From NCBI GenBank assembly GCA_028564705.1, contig JAPXFQ010000364.1:1054001-1118000 (forward strand): DNA of 64,000 nt. The letters are read 5' to 3'. A program made the translations under genes and the position numbers. Of this stretch, positions 31,779 to 44,192 are shown one piece after another. Within the stretch, counting starts at the first letter, position 1; each line of letters begins with the position of its first letter. The notes beneath the pieces are model-generated. The model did no database searches and was not told the origin of the DNA. It saw nothing but the letters and a program-made list of their open reading frames with translations. This DNA comes from Apricaphanius iberus. Taxonomy: Eukaryota > Chordata > Actinopteri > Cyprinodontiformes > Aphaniidae.

Positions 31779-32938
31779 TGAGATATGTGGGTCAGTGTTG
31801 AGATGACTTGCTTGATCAACATCAACAAAAGACTTGACCTGCCCGTCTTGACCTACGACTTAACTTGACTTGAGTCATGTGACTTGTCAAGTCACATCAG
31901 TCTTGGTAAATTTTTGATAAATATCAACATATAATGAACATTGCTTTATTGTGCGAGTGTAGAGCTCCTGATTTGCAGCATATTAGCAAACCTGACAACC
32001 GCTTCTCCACGCAACGGACAGAAGACAAGCCTGCATTAGTCTAATAAGTGATCTGCAGACAGATGGAAGGTTAGCTGCTATACAGAATCAAAACTTTTTT
32101 CAGATGTTTAATGGTGGTGCGAGCGTAGGTAGGACACACACGTCCAACATTCACTGCCAGGCAAAGTTGTCACCACCATAATGTGCCGTATATCGCTGCA
32201 AAGCTGCACATCACATCTAATGGAATCGGTTGTAATTACGTTGATTGTGTAAACTGTATTTCGAAGAAAGTTTGTAGTTTTGTGTTGCTAGCAACAGATC
32301 TGGTCTTAAAAGGGTTCAACTGATCTTTAGCATCATGATTCCTAAAATGTATAAGTAACGGTAATTTGAAGAATGGTCATGTTCCAGATTTGTTTGAGAA
32401 GTTTTTCATGTTGGTGCGTCCAAAGCATGATCCAGCGACTTCTGATTTTTAATTGTTTAATTTTTTTTTCCTCCTCATGTACGACTGCCGCGCTTTTATC
32501 TGAATCTTCCCCGCTCTTAGGGCGAGTGGATTATGGCAAGCTGTTTTGACATTTATTCAAAGTGCACTCCTCTCTCTTGTTCCTTTAGTAGATCTCCACA
32601 GTAGATTCTTCCTAGTCTAAATTGCATTTCAACATGTAAGAATTTAAATTAATGATTCAAAGATTAAAAATTAATTCATGTTGAGCTAATTCATTAACTA
32701 ATCAACTTCCATAAAAAAAGATATTGGCTCTGAAAAACAGGTTTGATGTAAAACAAAAATTTGAAAAAATAAATGTGATAATGACCTGACTTGTGACTTG
32801 ACATGCTTGACTAAAGCTATGCTTGGACTTGACTTGCTTGATCATCCTTAAAGATGACTTGGGACTTACTTGAGACTTGAGGGCTAAGACTTGCAACTTA
32901 CTTGAGACTTGCATGTATGGGACTTACTCCCATCTGAT
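31779..32938. mobile_element. hAT-like non-autonomous element with ACTTGA-rich ends
   Basis: Both ends are built of repeated acttga/acttgc words: left gacttgcttgatcaacatca and 'gacttgacctgcccgtcttg'; right 'gacttgagggctaagacttg'. The outermost words (left atatgtgggtcagtg, right reverse complement cagatgggagtaagtccc) fit, loosely, the CAGAGGTGGGACCAAGTC terminus I recall for a fish hAT family. No clean 8-bp duplication was found. The right end touches a LINE-derived word at 32939. Confidence 0.55.
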
Positions 32939-33000
32939 CACAGGGCAACATAGAGACACCCAGAAAAACTAACCAGGGACTGACACACTCACAGCACTGT
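32939..33000 (-). repeat. LINE-derived fragment
   Basis: atcacagggcaacatagaga followed by cacactcacagcac matches the segment next to the tail in the 62.3-kb LINE copy. Confidence 0.5.
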
Positions 33001-34185
33001 AATAACTCTGAAGTTTTTGGTCATCCAGAAAGACCTCAGGCTGTGATTTAAATATATGGGAGCTTCTTGTACGGCTACTAACTGCCCACTGTGTAGCCGG
33101 GAATTTATACTGTATGATAAATTCACAATCAAGGATTTAACTTCTGAAGATATTTGAATATCCCAAAATGATATAATAATAAAATTGTATTTAGCTAAAT
33201 AAATCAGAAAACAGGTTATGATACAACCAGCTTAACAATTTAGCATGAGGGGATAAGAAAATCTTCATCAGTTGCAGACAGAGCACCTGTATACTGTAGC
33301 ACAAAAGTAATGCTGTTAGAGGTGAGTGCTAGGAGATTTACTCAGCACTTACAAATTCTTTTACAGTACACATATGAGACTATGTGGCATGTCAGAGTTG
33401 CAATGTACATGTCGTAATTCTTTTTAATGTTGTCAAAAAATGCGTGCCCGTCTAGATCAAATGGTGATCAAATTATGCATACAATGGTGACAAATTCAGA
33501 GAAAGTCAGTGTTAGGGCATTATTTACTTAAAGCAGCATATCATACTTTGCCATTGAAATATCAAGCCTCTCCATTCAGGGTCTTACATACCTACAGTAT
33601 GTTGACTATGTTTGGGTACTTTGTCACCTTACAGTAACAGTAATTTGGGTGATAAAGGCATTTATGTGTTTTTTAAACACAAAAACGAATAGAGGAAAAT
33701 ACTTTGAGTGCTTGTGTGAGAGAAACTACTACCTTGATGGTAAGAAAAATTACAAAATTCTTAAAGTACTTACAGATGTCAGCCTGCTTTTCTGTAATAC
33801 TATATAATTCCTCAAATGTTAAAATAAAATCTTTTCAAAGATGTGAATTCCTATTTTTGTCAAGGTTCACGATATCAGAACAGAACTGAAGTGAAATCAG
33901 AATGCCCAAATTACATTTTAATATTTAAATCAACTTCAGCAGCCGTGCTATCAAACTGTGTTGCTATTAATAAGGGTCACTGAATCCCCCAGAGCATAGT
34001 GACATGTTTCACTTGTGCAAACCCAATGTATTAAAAAATTATTAGGTGATTTGAATAGGTACAAACTGGTAAGATTTGATAACACATATAAAACAAGGAA
34101 AACAACCAAATAGATTATGTATAATTTATCACAAGTCTAGGAACTTAATCTAGTAATCAATTTTCTAGATCTTGGGGCTAATTCC
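33001..34185. other. No gene; putative intron
   Basis: AT-rich, nothing recognised. Confidence 0.45.
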
Positions 34186-34235
34186 AGCGGTTGGTGAGTA
34201 AGAGGTGGGCAACAACCTGGTCCATCACAGCATAT
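34186..34235 (-). repeat. Decayed LINE tail relic
   Basis: gagtaagaggtgggcaacaa then cctggtccatcacagca resembles the 'agaggcggggtacaccctgg ... ccagtccatcacag' stretch of the tail family, with many changes. Confidence 0.4.
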
Positions 34236-35937
34236 GTTAACCGAGAAAAAAAAAAAGAAGAAAGCTATAACCCCCACCCCCCAAAGTAAAAAAAACAACC
34301 TAAACATACAAATCACATGGTTAATCAGCGCTTTACTGATAATAAAGGCAGCAAGTACAATGATGAGCAGAATGTGATTCACCTCCTTCAGAGCACATGT
34401 GAAACACTCTTAACAGTTTTGGGAAGAAGAAAAAACTGTGCAGGAAAAGGGTATAAAGAGCAGGCTTGATTAAAAGCTGTGAAGTATTTCCTTCTCACTC
34501 AGACGCACAAGCAAAAAGGTTTGCAACAACTTGAAAAATATTTTTTTGTCTAAAACATCTCCCACTGCGTCCATGGTAACATTCCAACCATCTTCACTTT
34601 TTGCCTCTGCATAGACTTTTGCCAACAATTGTCATCTGTGTAATGCTCTCCAACCAAACAACCACAGCCTTGAGGACTAAATAACATGGAGGAGAGGGAA
34701 AATGTTTGTACTGTGCTGCAGCAGAAGCTAAGCAAGTCACCATGGACTTTTTGCTACACTTCAAAACATTTTCAGTCTTTTGCTGTATTATTTTCCTGCA
34801 GGAATGTCTCTGCATGAAATGAGCTGGCAGGTATCACAGTTTCCTCTGTAGCCAAGTTGCATTGTACTCTTTTGGATGTTACACTGGTTTTGAGTAAATA
34901 ATCCACATACATTTACTTTCCTCCAGGTGAAAGCTTGGTTGAACAGCACATGTAAAGGTGACACTATATAACGCAAAACACCAGCTTCCAAACAGCACAT
35001 CATGGTGTATCACTGCTAGCAATAGCTAATATATTCAATTTGATACTATGGATAAGCTATACCATTTTTTTTTTATTCCAGTAATGAAATTAAAGGTTAA
35101 CAATTTTTAATGAATGAAACTACTACTGTTAACCCTAATTACCCCAAAGTGTTATCTGTTAAACGCCATGTTATTTAAAATACTACATACCCATTTTCAT
35201 AGGTAAATAAATACAGGCATGACAACTGATATTACACTTAAAAGAAGGAGTAAACTTGAAACCAATGAAATCTTATCACCAGTTCACTTTTATAAAATTT
35301 GTGTTGGTAAAACACAAGTTAAACAAAAAATATAAAATAAATAAAAATAGGAAGGAACACATTGCTTTATTCCAGTATCAGTTAATTTGAATGCTAAACA
35401 CATTTCAGCATAATCTTTCAAACGGAGTGATTGATAAAGAAAAATGCACAGAGTGACTGTTTTGATTTCAAGAAAGTAATATTTCAGCTTGAATGTATTA
35501 TTTATTTCATTGAATTTAATAGACTCCCAGAATTTTACCACCAAAGTGAAAGCATATAAGAAAAGCTGTTCAATATTTCAGTTCAGTTGCTTCCCAGTAC
35601 ATCACATTATACCAAGTCCTTGCCATTTTATTTGTGATGTAGCTGTTTGTATTATACAAGTATTGATTTTTTTTTCTCAGAGAGAGACAGGATGTCAAGA
35701 AATTGTCACTTATGACTTGCTGTTTAAATTGCCATGCATGAATACCATTTTCATTATGTCAGGCAGAATCATGTTACAGACTGCTGAGAGCCATTTAAAA
35801 ATAATCACAGTGATGAATTAAAATTCAGTGAAACCATTTTCTTGAAGTATATATTTTTTTCCTTTCATGTTTTCAGATAGGGTTTAAAATGTAACACAAC
35901 TTTACATTAAATTTCAGATAGTGGATGTTATTACTAT
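34236..35937. other. No gene; putative intron
   Basis: No recognisable exon. Frames up to 110 codons (35489-35821) are AT-rich and without motifs. Confidence 0.45.
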
Positions 35938-36060
35938 CACCTTATTTAACCAGAAAAAACTCATAGAGATCAGGACCACTTTTACAAGGGTGATCTGGCA
36001 AAGAGGCGACAATGTGATACCACACATGATACAAAACCACAGAGGAATTACATTCTAAAT
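35938..36060 (+). repeat. Teleost interspersed repeat fragment
   Basis: cttatttaaccagaaaaaac, then 'catagagatcaggaccac' and 'acaagggtgatctggcaaag', match a recalled fish repeat (TTTATTTAACCAGGAAAA ... GAGATCAAGATC ... CAAGGGAGACCTGGCCAAG). Family not assigned. Confidence 0.5.
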
Positions 36061-36519
36061 AGTACCGACAGTAGGAAAACAATTACATGAACATTATAAA
36101 ACCATCCTTAAATCTTTCAATTAACACTGTCAAAAGTGAGGAATTTAGAAGTCAAATATAATATTTTAATTAATAGAAAATAATAATGCATAACAGGCGG
36201 AGCCTGATTCAACCACTATTCTCAGGGTTGAATCTTCACAGATGAAACAAGCATCATTTGGTTGAGGCATTTACAGGAAGCCGGTCATGTGCAGTTTCAT
36301 GTAGTTACATGCAGTTACAAATCTGCAAATTTAAATGTAAAAGAACAAAGATTTTAAAGGGAGGTTATAAAGCAAAATTTACTTTTTTAGGTGTGACATC
36401 CTGATAACATGTTATGTCCTCATTAAAAACATGCCTGAAGTGTTGCTTTGACTTATACAATTATGTTTGAATAATTTTTGAGTCTCTGCCGGTAGTTATT
36501 GGAGGTAATGTGCCTGCAA

Positions 36520-36541
36520 CCCCCCCCCCCCCCCCCCCCCC
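36520..36541. repeat. Poly-C run, 22 bases
   Basis: Uninterrupted C tract, unusual in such AT-rich DNA. Its length is error-prone in sequencing. Confidence 0.95.
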
Positions 36542-37021
36542 TTACAATCTCCAGTGTTGCTGTTGTTCACCAATGTGACTTTTTACCCAAATACTAAAAT
36601 GCAACACACTGAAAACATCTATAAACTTTTCGAGTCCGATTCCACGCGCATGCTGTGATAATGGCTGGTATATGACGTTCTGCAGAGGGAGTTTCACAAA
36701 GGGTAGGAGGGCTTAGAGAGGCTCAGGCGAATATCAAGGTGTCAAATACGGAAGCGATGAAAAGGCAAGAATGATTTAGGGAAAAATTTTCATTTGAGTG
36801 TGCTATAGAATAGTACTGTGTGCCTGGAAGAAGCATAGAAAAAAAGTCGCTAGATGTCACCAGATGACATCACATGCTAATTTACATATCAATTACATTA
36901 TCACGTCATGCTGGCACGATGACATCATCACTTATATAGCTGTCTTCATTTTATTCAACAACATCCAATACAAATAAAACCAGTTTTCAATAAAAATTGT
37001 CTGCAAAACCATTTTCTTCAG

Positions 37022-37094
<73 letters not shown>
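37022..37094. repeat. ATA trinucleotide microsatellite
   Basis: About 24 uninterrupted ATA units. Confidence 0.97.
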
Positions 37095-37099
<5 letters not shown>

Positions 37100-37560
37100 A
37101 TATCAATATAACTGAAAAAGGCAGCCTTAAAAGGTCAAGGAAAGACATCAGGTATGTGCATGGCTTCCAAACAACATTTTTGAAAAACCTTGAACCTTGA
37201 AAGATGAAGGTAAAGAATGTTTGTGTGGCTTAAAAGAAAGAACGATCGGTATTATATTCATGCACATTTCTTCTTTAGTCTTTTACTTCTTTATCAATTC
37301 ATGTTGAAAAAAAAAATTCTTTTGTGACTTGGTCAAACAACAACATCTACAGATCATCAGGTTGTTTAGCCATTTTAAGTCCCTGGCTCTGATGCCGCTA
37401 CCCCAACAGATGATCTTTGAAGAGATACTATTCTCCACAACAGCAGAAGATTTGCTGAGAGGCTAGCAGCATTACCTGACTTGGTTAAAGACAAACTGTT
37501 GGAAGCAGAAGAGTACATGACTTAGGTGAAGAATAAAACATCTGAGGTGTGAAAGGAAAG

Positions 37561-37662
37561 ATCGATCGATCGATCGATATCTATCTATCTATCTATCTAT
37601 CTATCCATCCATCCATCCATCCATCCATCCATCCATCCATCCATCCATCCATCCATCGATCA
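37561..37662. repeat. Compound GATC/TATC/CATC tetranucleotide microsatellite
   Basis: Three related tetranucleotide blocks in a row (ATCG, then ATCT, then ATCC), each one base different from the next, ending in ATCG again. Confidence 0.95.
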
Positions 37663-38544
37663 TAAAGTATTCGGTAGTGTTTGTATTATTGCACTTTGTT
37701 AAATTACTAAAATGTACTATTATTTAAAAAAATAAATTATAATAAAATGATGCACGTATTTATTAGGATATCTGTCCGTCTTTATAGTAAGATGCTCATT
37801 CCTCTGAAAGTGTCAGTGTTTTTGTTTTGTCCTCTTTGTTCTACATTTATAGCAGGTTCTGCTAAATAAATAAATAAATAACAAAAATAAAGCTTTTCAA
37901 GAAATGTTTAGTTACAAAGTGCTACCTTGTTGTTTGCCACAATGCAAAGTACTTATGACTCTGAAGGTCTAATTAGGTCTATATAGGCCAATTCTGTACA
38001 GAAATGCATACAAACTGAAAACTGAGTGCAGCTTATATATGCAAGGTGTACCACTGAGACTTGCAAGCACAAAGTTTCAGCAATGGGTTTTCTGTGACTC
38101 TACATTAAATTGCCAGTGTGAGCTTACAAGTACTTGATTAATAATGTTAAAATGCACTCTGATGGACTATATAACAATGTATTAACAAGTTATCACCATT
38201 AATGAGTATTGCAGCATAACATTAACAGCTTAGGCAACGAATTGTATAAAAATGTGTCTGTGTCATAAATTTTAAATTAGGTGTGGTGTAAAGTTTGCAT
38301 ATTTACAAATCAACCTTTGATGAAGGAAACTGTTGTGAAAGACATTCTAAATATAATCTGCTCAATTCCAGTGTATTTATAAAGCACTAATATAAGAACA
38401 ACAGTGTTGATAAATAAAAAGCACAAAATAAATTGCACCTAATACAGCAAATACAGTAAAAAAACGCCAACCTGAGGGCACATCAAGGAACATATATCTT
38501 CAACAGGTCAACCAAGTAACAAGGGGCTAACAAATAAAAGCACT

Positions 38545-39295
38545 TTAAAGGGCCTATATTATGCAAAATCAAGTTTTGGGAGTTTTCAAAAATATGGTAA
38601 TGCAATATTCTCATAAAAAACTCAGCCGAAGTGTTTTTTTGGCTTAATTCACGCATTTCTGAGTATTTCTCCTGAATCTTGCTCTCTGAGCAGCTGCACC
38701 CTGCTGCACCCTCTCCTGGAAAACAACTGAGTGGTGACATAGTGACCTTTTTTACTTCACAATATTACCACTAGGAAGTGCTAGAGGTGTCTTCTCCGCC
38801 CCTGAAGAGAGAGCAGCTTACTTGTTAAGTAAGTAACAAAATGGTAATGCTAATGTGGGATAGCAATTTATCAATTTGCTTGTGTGATCTTATAACAGCA
38901 TTGTGCAGTTAATTAATTGATCTGTAGCATCTCAGAATGTTAAGTAAACGGGTGCAAACAACACCCACGGCGTAAATAAACCAAATGTCCAGGCTCTTAA
39001 TCAAACACAGTTTCATTGTAGTACTTGGTGCACTTCAAATTCACTGTCGGACTCTGGATCTAGATAAGGCTCAGCTGTTTTTCTCAGTCAGTGCGGCACT
39101 GCACGGGAGAGAAGCGGAGCGGGGGTGGGGGATGCAGGAGATGGGATTACAGAGAAATGAGCTATTTTACTGTGGTCCAACATTAACTCCAGAATACAAG
39201 TTAAATTTACAATATAACACCAACTGTGATTTTATCATATATATGTCCATCCCAGAAGTTGAAAGCTATAAAACAGCATGATATGGTCCCTTTGA
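38545..39295. mobile_element. TTAA-target DNA transposon (Kolobok/piggyBac-like MITE) inside the LINE
   Basis: Ends are inverted: left agggcctatattatgc (from 38549), right gcatgatatggtccct (to 39291). TTAA precedes the left end (38545-38548) and TTGA follows the right end (39292-39295), one change from TTAA. TTAA duplication is known for piggyBac and Kolobok. The ends do not start CCC as in classic piggyBac, so Kolobok-like is a guess. No transposase. It splits the LINE RT between its WLPF and LAPCYL blocks. Confidence 0.75.
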
Positions 39296-39649
39296 ATTAA
39301 ATCTGATATCAAAAAGGCAGCCAATTCAGGACCGACAAGATCGCAGAAATGTGATCATACTTCCATAACCCGTTAAAAGAGCTGCTGCTAAATTTTGTAA
39401 TAATTGCAGATGTGCAAGTAGAGACTGGCTAATACCAGTATAAAGGGCGGTACTGGAATACAACCAGGTAGTGACAAGTGCATGGCTCAGAATTTTGAGA
39501 TTATCCACCGAAAGAGCAGATTTGATTTTGGACAGTTGTCTTAGGTGAAACACACTAGCCTTGACTGCAGCACTAATTTATCTATTAAATTTAAAATCCC
39601 CATCCATTTTTACACCTAGGTTGGAAACTCAGGGCCTAACAAATGGTGT

Positions 39650-40299
39650 TAAGCCTAGTTTATGCTTCTCCTACTGCAAATTTGCACTCAGATGCAAAGA
39701 CGTTTTCTGTTGATAGTACTCCGCTCTTCCACTCCATTCTCTATTGTTTTGTTTGTCAGCGTTACTTGACCAGGACAGCAGGGGGTGATAACTTTTCATG
39801 GCGCGTCTGCCTACACAGCGCCGTTTGTTTTTATCTCGGCTTGTGAACGCATTTCTTCCTCAAGGAGCAATAAACGACAGAAAGTAAGTTTTGGTTAAGC
39901 TGTAAAGCTTTTTACTAGAAGGGCAGCTCATGGAATACTCTAGAAACGCATGGAAACAAACACAGCAGCCTTTTTTGATGTTTTCATATAGCTCCTTGTG
40001 TTCAAAATCGGCAAAAGAACAGATAAAATAAATGATCCTTTCAATATAAAGCGTGTATTGGCCAAACGCTGCATTAACTACTGATTAGAGCAACAATAGA
40101 GCCCCGTTCTGCTGAAGCGATCTCTTGCTGTTACTGAAACTGACCAATCAGATGCATACACTCTCCATCGACGGATAGTTAAAATTCGGGCCTCTACTCC
40201 GTGCGTCCTTGCGTATGTGACGGACACCCCTTACGTTGACGGATAATGGCATTGCGTCAATCCGTCTCCGTCAAAACGCAGAAGCATAAACTAGGCTAA
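39650..40299. mobile_element. PIF/Harbinger MITE (644 bp) inside the LINE, TAA target duplication
   Basis: Left end gcctagtttatgcttctc (from 39653). Right end agaagcataaactaggc (to 40296). The match is perfect for about 16 bp. TAA flanks both sides (39650-39652, 40297-40299). It is non-coding. It interrupts the L2-like RT after the YADD-containing piece, so it is younger than the LINE. Confidence 0.88.
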
Positions 40300-40970
40300 A
40301 AGGGTCCCAAACTTAAACAACCTCAAACTGCTAGGGTAAACGTGAAGGATTTCTTTTTTTACTTACATTGAACTTTATTGACATCCAGGATTTAACTTCA
40401 TTTATGCACTCCAGCAATCAAGATTCAGCACAGTTATTGTCAAAGCTAAGAAGCACATAAATTGGACTGTCATCTGCATATAGGTGAAAAGATACCTCAC
40501 AATTCTGAAAAATAGAGCCTAATGGAAGCAAATACCAAGAGAACAGCAATGGCCCAAGGATAGACCCATGAGGCACCCCATATGATAATGGAGCCAAGCA
40601 GGACGCACAGTCACAACTTTTTACACAGAAATTCTTGTTATCTAGGTAAGATTGAAACTAATTTAGGGCCACATCTGGAATATCCACTGTATGTTCCAAA
40701 CAGCACAAAAGGATTTCATGATCCACTGTGTCGAAAGCTGCAGTCAAATCCAAAAGGACTAATGCCACACCGTGGCCTGAGTCAGTAGATAAAACCTCAT
40801 TTGTAACCCTCAATGATACTCATTCTGTACCATGAAAGTTCTTGAAACCAGACTTAAATACCTCAGGAATATTATTTTGAACCAGAAATTACTTTAACTG
40901 GTTAAAAATCACTCCTTTCTAATATTCTTGCTTGCAAAGGAAGCTTAGAAATGGGCTGGTTGTTTGCAAA

Positions 40971-43158
40971 CAATGATATTGTTTACAGTTAAAGAAAAGC
41001 AAAATATTTGATGTTTTAGAAGATTAGAATATTTCATCAGACAAATAAAAAAAAGGATTTAATACAGAAAGCTGGGATTAATGAAAAGTATGTTTAATTC
41101 CTGTTTAAAGGTTGTTATTTTTGAAAGGTAGTTTTAATCTAACGAATGAAACTCATTAAACCCATATAATTTATTGAATATGATCGTATACAAATGTAGT
41201 TGAAGGAAACAAGTACAGTAAGTGCTTTCATGAAATGGAAAAGAAATAAAACAATCAGAGCAAGCAGGCAAGAATGGATGACATGGAAGCACAGATACAT
41301 TTTACAGTGGTGCGGTGACAGAAAGATGTTTCTTTCTGTGTTAATGATTACCTTGAACCCTAAGGATTTAGGTCAGATAATAAAACAGACCCTTGTTATT
41401 CCCCTGTGAACTCTGTAATTGTAGTCCTGAAATGTATCTCCTCTTTGTTAATTATTGTAATTTCCGACTAGGCTCTGCCTATATACATTTATTCATAACT
41501 ACTTTGGGAAAAGGACACTGTCATGCTGTCGAATAAGTGTGCTAAATTTAATTGATGAAAGGAATGTTACTAGGAATGAAAAATTACTTTAGGGTCAGAA
41601 ATTTTTCAATTTGGTAAAAAAAAATATAAATGGCATATATTTCAATATTTAGATTTGTTGAAATCATTAAACTAGAAGTAGATAAATTACATTTGCATAT
41701 GATGGGACATGGCTACAGGGTTGCAGTGCTTGTTTCATTAACCATTTTACTGGTTCTTGTTTTTGGTCTTTCATAGCATAGCATATGTTTTGCAGTTCAA
41801 AGTGATATTTCCTGTTGAATATGGCAATTTGTCCAAGTTTAAGCACTGCTGGTGAAATAAATTGGCAGTGACAGAATAGTTAGCACCTCCTTTCAATTGT
41901 GAGAAGCATTTCCCTCTAATGGTGTGTTATTAGCATGTTGGAAAAAATTGGCAGATAAAGAAAATGAAAGAGAGTAAATCACTTACATTCATAAGTATCA
42001 GTGGTCAATATAGAAAGTACATTAACACATTTTGTATCTTTTCTTAAAAAAAACATTGTTTCTTTTAAAGTTGAAAATCATTTAAAGTTAATATATACAG
42101 GAGAACTATGGGGGAATTAATTATGACATTACATCACCATGTGTTTACATTTAGTGTTAGGTGATGTCTATTGCCTATACATCACATCTGTACAAATGTG
42201 GTAGTAATTTGTTATGCATTCAGCACGTGTCTTGATTTTTATTAAGAAGAGAAGTGGAAAGAACTAAAAAAGAAAACCTGTTAATGAAAACAGGAAATTT
42301 GTGCAACAGCCAAATGCATAATTCTGCTTTGAGAGCTAGTTGGTATACTAGGAGGAAGTGCAGGTCAGGGTCTGGCAGAGACCCCTGTTGGGTGCAGGTG
42401 GCAAATAATTTCTGTCAGCCAAGTAATTAAGTGTCCATCACATCTTTGCAGGAGGGCTGTGCAACCCAGAAGCATCTTCCAGTTTCCATCTGTGAGACAA
42501 ACTGGAGCTTCAGTATGTCCCAACATACGACCACTATATCTATACCATGTGAAGACCTGACACAACTAAAATATTAAACAAAAAGGTTTAGAATGTTTTT
42601 TTTTTTTTAGGAAATTTTTTTATAAATAAATAGTATAACTTAGTTAACACTGTTTCATACATTTTTATTTGCTTTCACTAACAAAGTAAAAATGTAATGG
42701 AACAAGAATAAAGAAAAACATATCTATAAAAAAGTATAAAGAAAGAAGTACTTTGGTAAAAAAAAAAGCTATCTAAATCGAGGGAAAAACTGAAAATAAC
42801 TTAAATAAAACCAAGTTATAACTACACTAGCAAAAGAAGTCAATCAATAAATAAAAAACATAAACTTGAGTTAATAAACTCAGTATGAAAGATACATACA
42901 TACCCAGACGCCAGGTCATGCTGACCCAGTCCTGGACCCTAATCCGAACCCGACGCGAAACCAAAACACTAGCGGGGCGCCCCATTTTTAATTGCGCAGC
43001 TCGTTCCGTCTTTACAGTCCGTCTTTACGCTTGTGAATGGGGAAACCTTAACACCAATCATGTGCGAGTTATACAACCCATGTGATACCACACAGCCAAT
43101 ATAAATGCATTCTGAATGACAGCGCTGTGCCGTACATGTCAACAAACGTCTTCGAATT
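40971..43158. other. No gene; putative intron
   Basis: AT-rich to about 42880, then a G+C- and CpG-richer lead-in (42900-43150) that may be the 5' part of the hAT element whose coding relic follows. No terminal repeat was identified for it. Confidence 0.4.
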
Positions 43159-43665
43159 TCAATGGCAGTTGACAGGAAAACGAAAAGTTAAGAGAAAGAC
43201 AAGAAATTTGAAAAGGTGAGAAAAGTCAAAGAGAGAAGAGACAAAGACGGAAGTGAAAAAAGTAAGAGAGCAGAAGCAGACGAGTAAGAGGAAGAACGAG
43301 GGTAGAAAAAGACGAGGGATACGAAGAAAAAGAAGAGCCGAGGGAGACGGAGAAAAGAGGAAAAAAGACGAGGGAGACGGAGAAAAAAAGGAGAAATAGC
43401 CGAAGGATACGAAGAAAATAGGAAAAAAGACAAGGGAGACGGAGAAAAAGAGGAAAAATAGCCGAGGGAGACGGAGAAAAGAGGAAAACAGACGAGGGAG
43501 ATGGAGAAAAGGGAGAAATAGCCCAGGGATACGAAGAAAATAGGAAAAAAGACGAGGGAGACGGAGAAAGACAAGAAAAAACACAAGAGAGGCGAACAAA
43601 ACGAGGGAGACAAATATAGGAGAGAAAAACCAGAGGGAGACGAATAAAAAGAGGGAAAAGATAAG
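43159..43665 (+). repeat. Purine-rich (GA) minisatellite-like tract
   Basis: Half a kilobase of almost pure purine on the plus strand, built of repeated gacgagggagacggagaaaa words with gatacgaagaaaa variants. Long antisense frames here (up to 230 codons, Phe/Leu/Ser/Pro only) are composition artefacts. It directly precedes the hAT BED-finger frame. Confidence 0.85.
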
Positions 43666-43666
43666 G

Positions 43667-44035
43667 GTGACCGAGGATCCAGAAAAAGGTGGGAAAATGT
43701 CCCTTTCTAAAAAAAGAAAACTGGACTCTGAAAATCGCTCCTTTCTTCCTGAATGGACAGAGTCTTTTCTGTTCGTGCTTCCTACGGCAAGTACAAAGCC
43801 AGTATGTCTCATATGTTCTGAAACTGTTGCACTCATTAAAAGTGCAAACATTAAACGCCACTATGAGACAAAGCACAAAACATTTGAACAATCATACCCT
43901 CCCAAGTCAGAAGTCAGATCACAAAAAATAAACAGTCTCAAAGCACAATATGATCAATCTGCTAGGATTCTGAGTAACACATTCACTGCCCAACAACGCA
44001 TTTGTGCTGAATTATTTTTTAGTGAAAGTTAGATT
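43667..44035 (+). pseudogene. hAT transposase N-terminus with BED-type zinc finger (GTF2IRD2/Charlie8-like), truncated
   Basis: A 121-codon open frame. Residues about 12-30 (KKRKLDSENRSFLPEW) lead into a zinc-finger block PVCLICSETVALIKSANIKRHYETKH: C..C, then H and H in BED-type spacing (residues about 46-70). SEVRSQKINSLKAQYDQSA follows. From recall this order matches the start of hAT proteins related to GTF2IRD2 and ZBED5/SCAND3-like genes. The dimerisation and catalytic parts are absent, and the frame ends after LFFSES. A hAT-like terminal word (gttgaagacccctgctg) lies at about 44171-44187. It could instead be an exon of a captured gene, but no splice donor was sought successfully. Confidence 0.65.
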
Positions 44036-44192
44036 AAAATTATGTGCAGACGTGCCACCAAATTTCGGCTACAGAAGTATATGATACAGGGTTTATTTAT
44101 ACTTTTTTTCCCCCCATCTGGACGTCCACTTCACGACACATTTTCTAAACGGACTTTTTCGAATTTTAGTTGAAGACCCCTGCTGTACAGTA

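Larger units (their letters stand above)
36061..38459. other. No gene; simple repeats in putative intron
   Basis: Contains three simple repeats listed separately. The stretch 36355-36960 may hold another short transposon (left word ttttaaagggaggttataaa), but no right end was found. Confidence 0.4.
38460..40970 (-). pseudogene. L2/CR1-like LINE reverse transcriptase copy split by two transposons
   Basis: Three minus-strand pieces read in order. Piece 40297-40970 has RPIS.LPLQ.ARILE, SGFKNFHGTE, motif A DLTAAFDTVDH (plus about 40717-40750), motif B GVPHGSILGPLLF (about 40541-40579) and motif C YADD (40469-40480). Piece 39292-39652 has SALSVDNLKILSHALV, ISQSLLAHLQLLQNLAAALL and VLNWLPF. Piece 38460-38548 has KCFYLLAPCYLVDLLK. 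The blocks and their order are those of L2/CR1-clade elements, known from recall. Internal stops and frameshifts show it is dead. Insertions at 39650-40299 and 38545-39295 interrupt it; removing them restores the block order. Confidence 0.85.

Noticed and set aside
43159..43851. 230-codon minus-strand ORF made of Phe, Leu, Ser, Pro and Arg
   Set aside because: Antisense of a purine-rich repeat. Low complexity explains the absence of stops, and three overlapping frames show the same effect.
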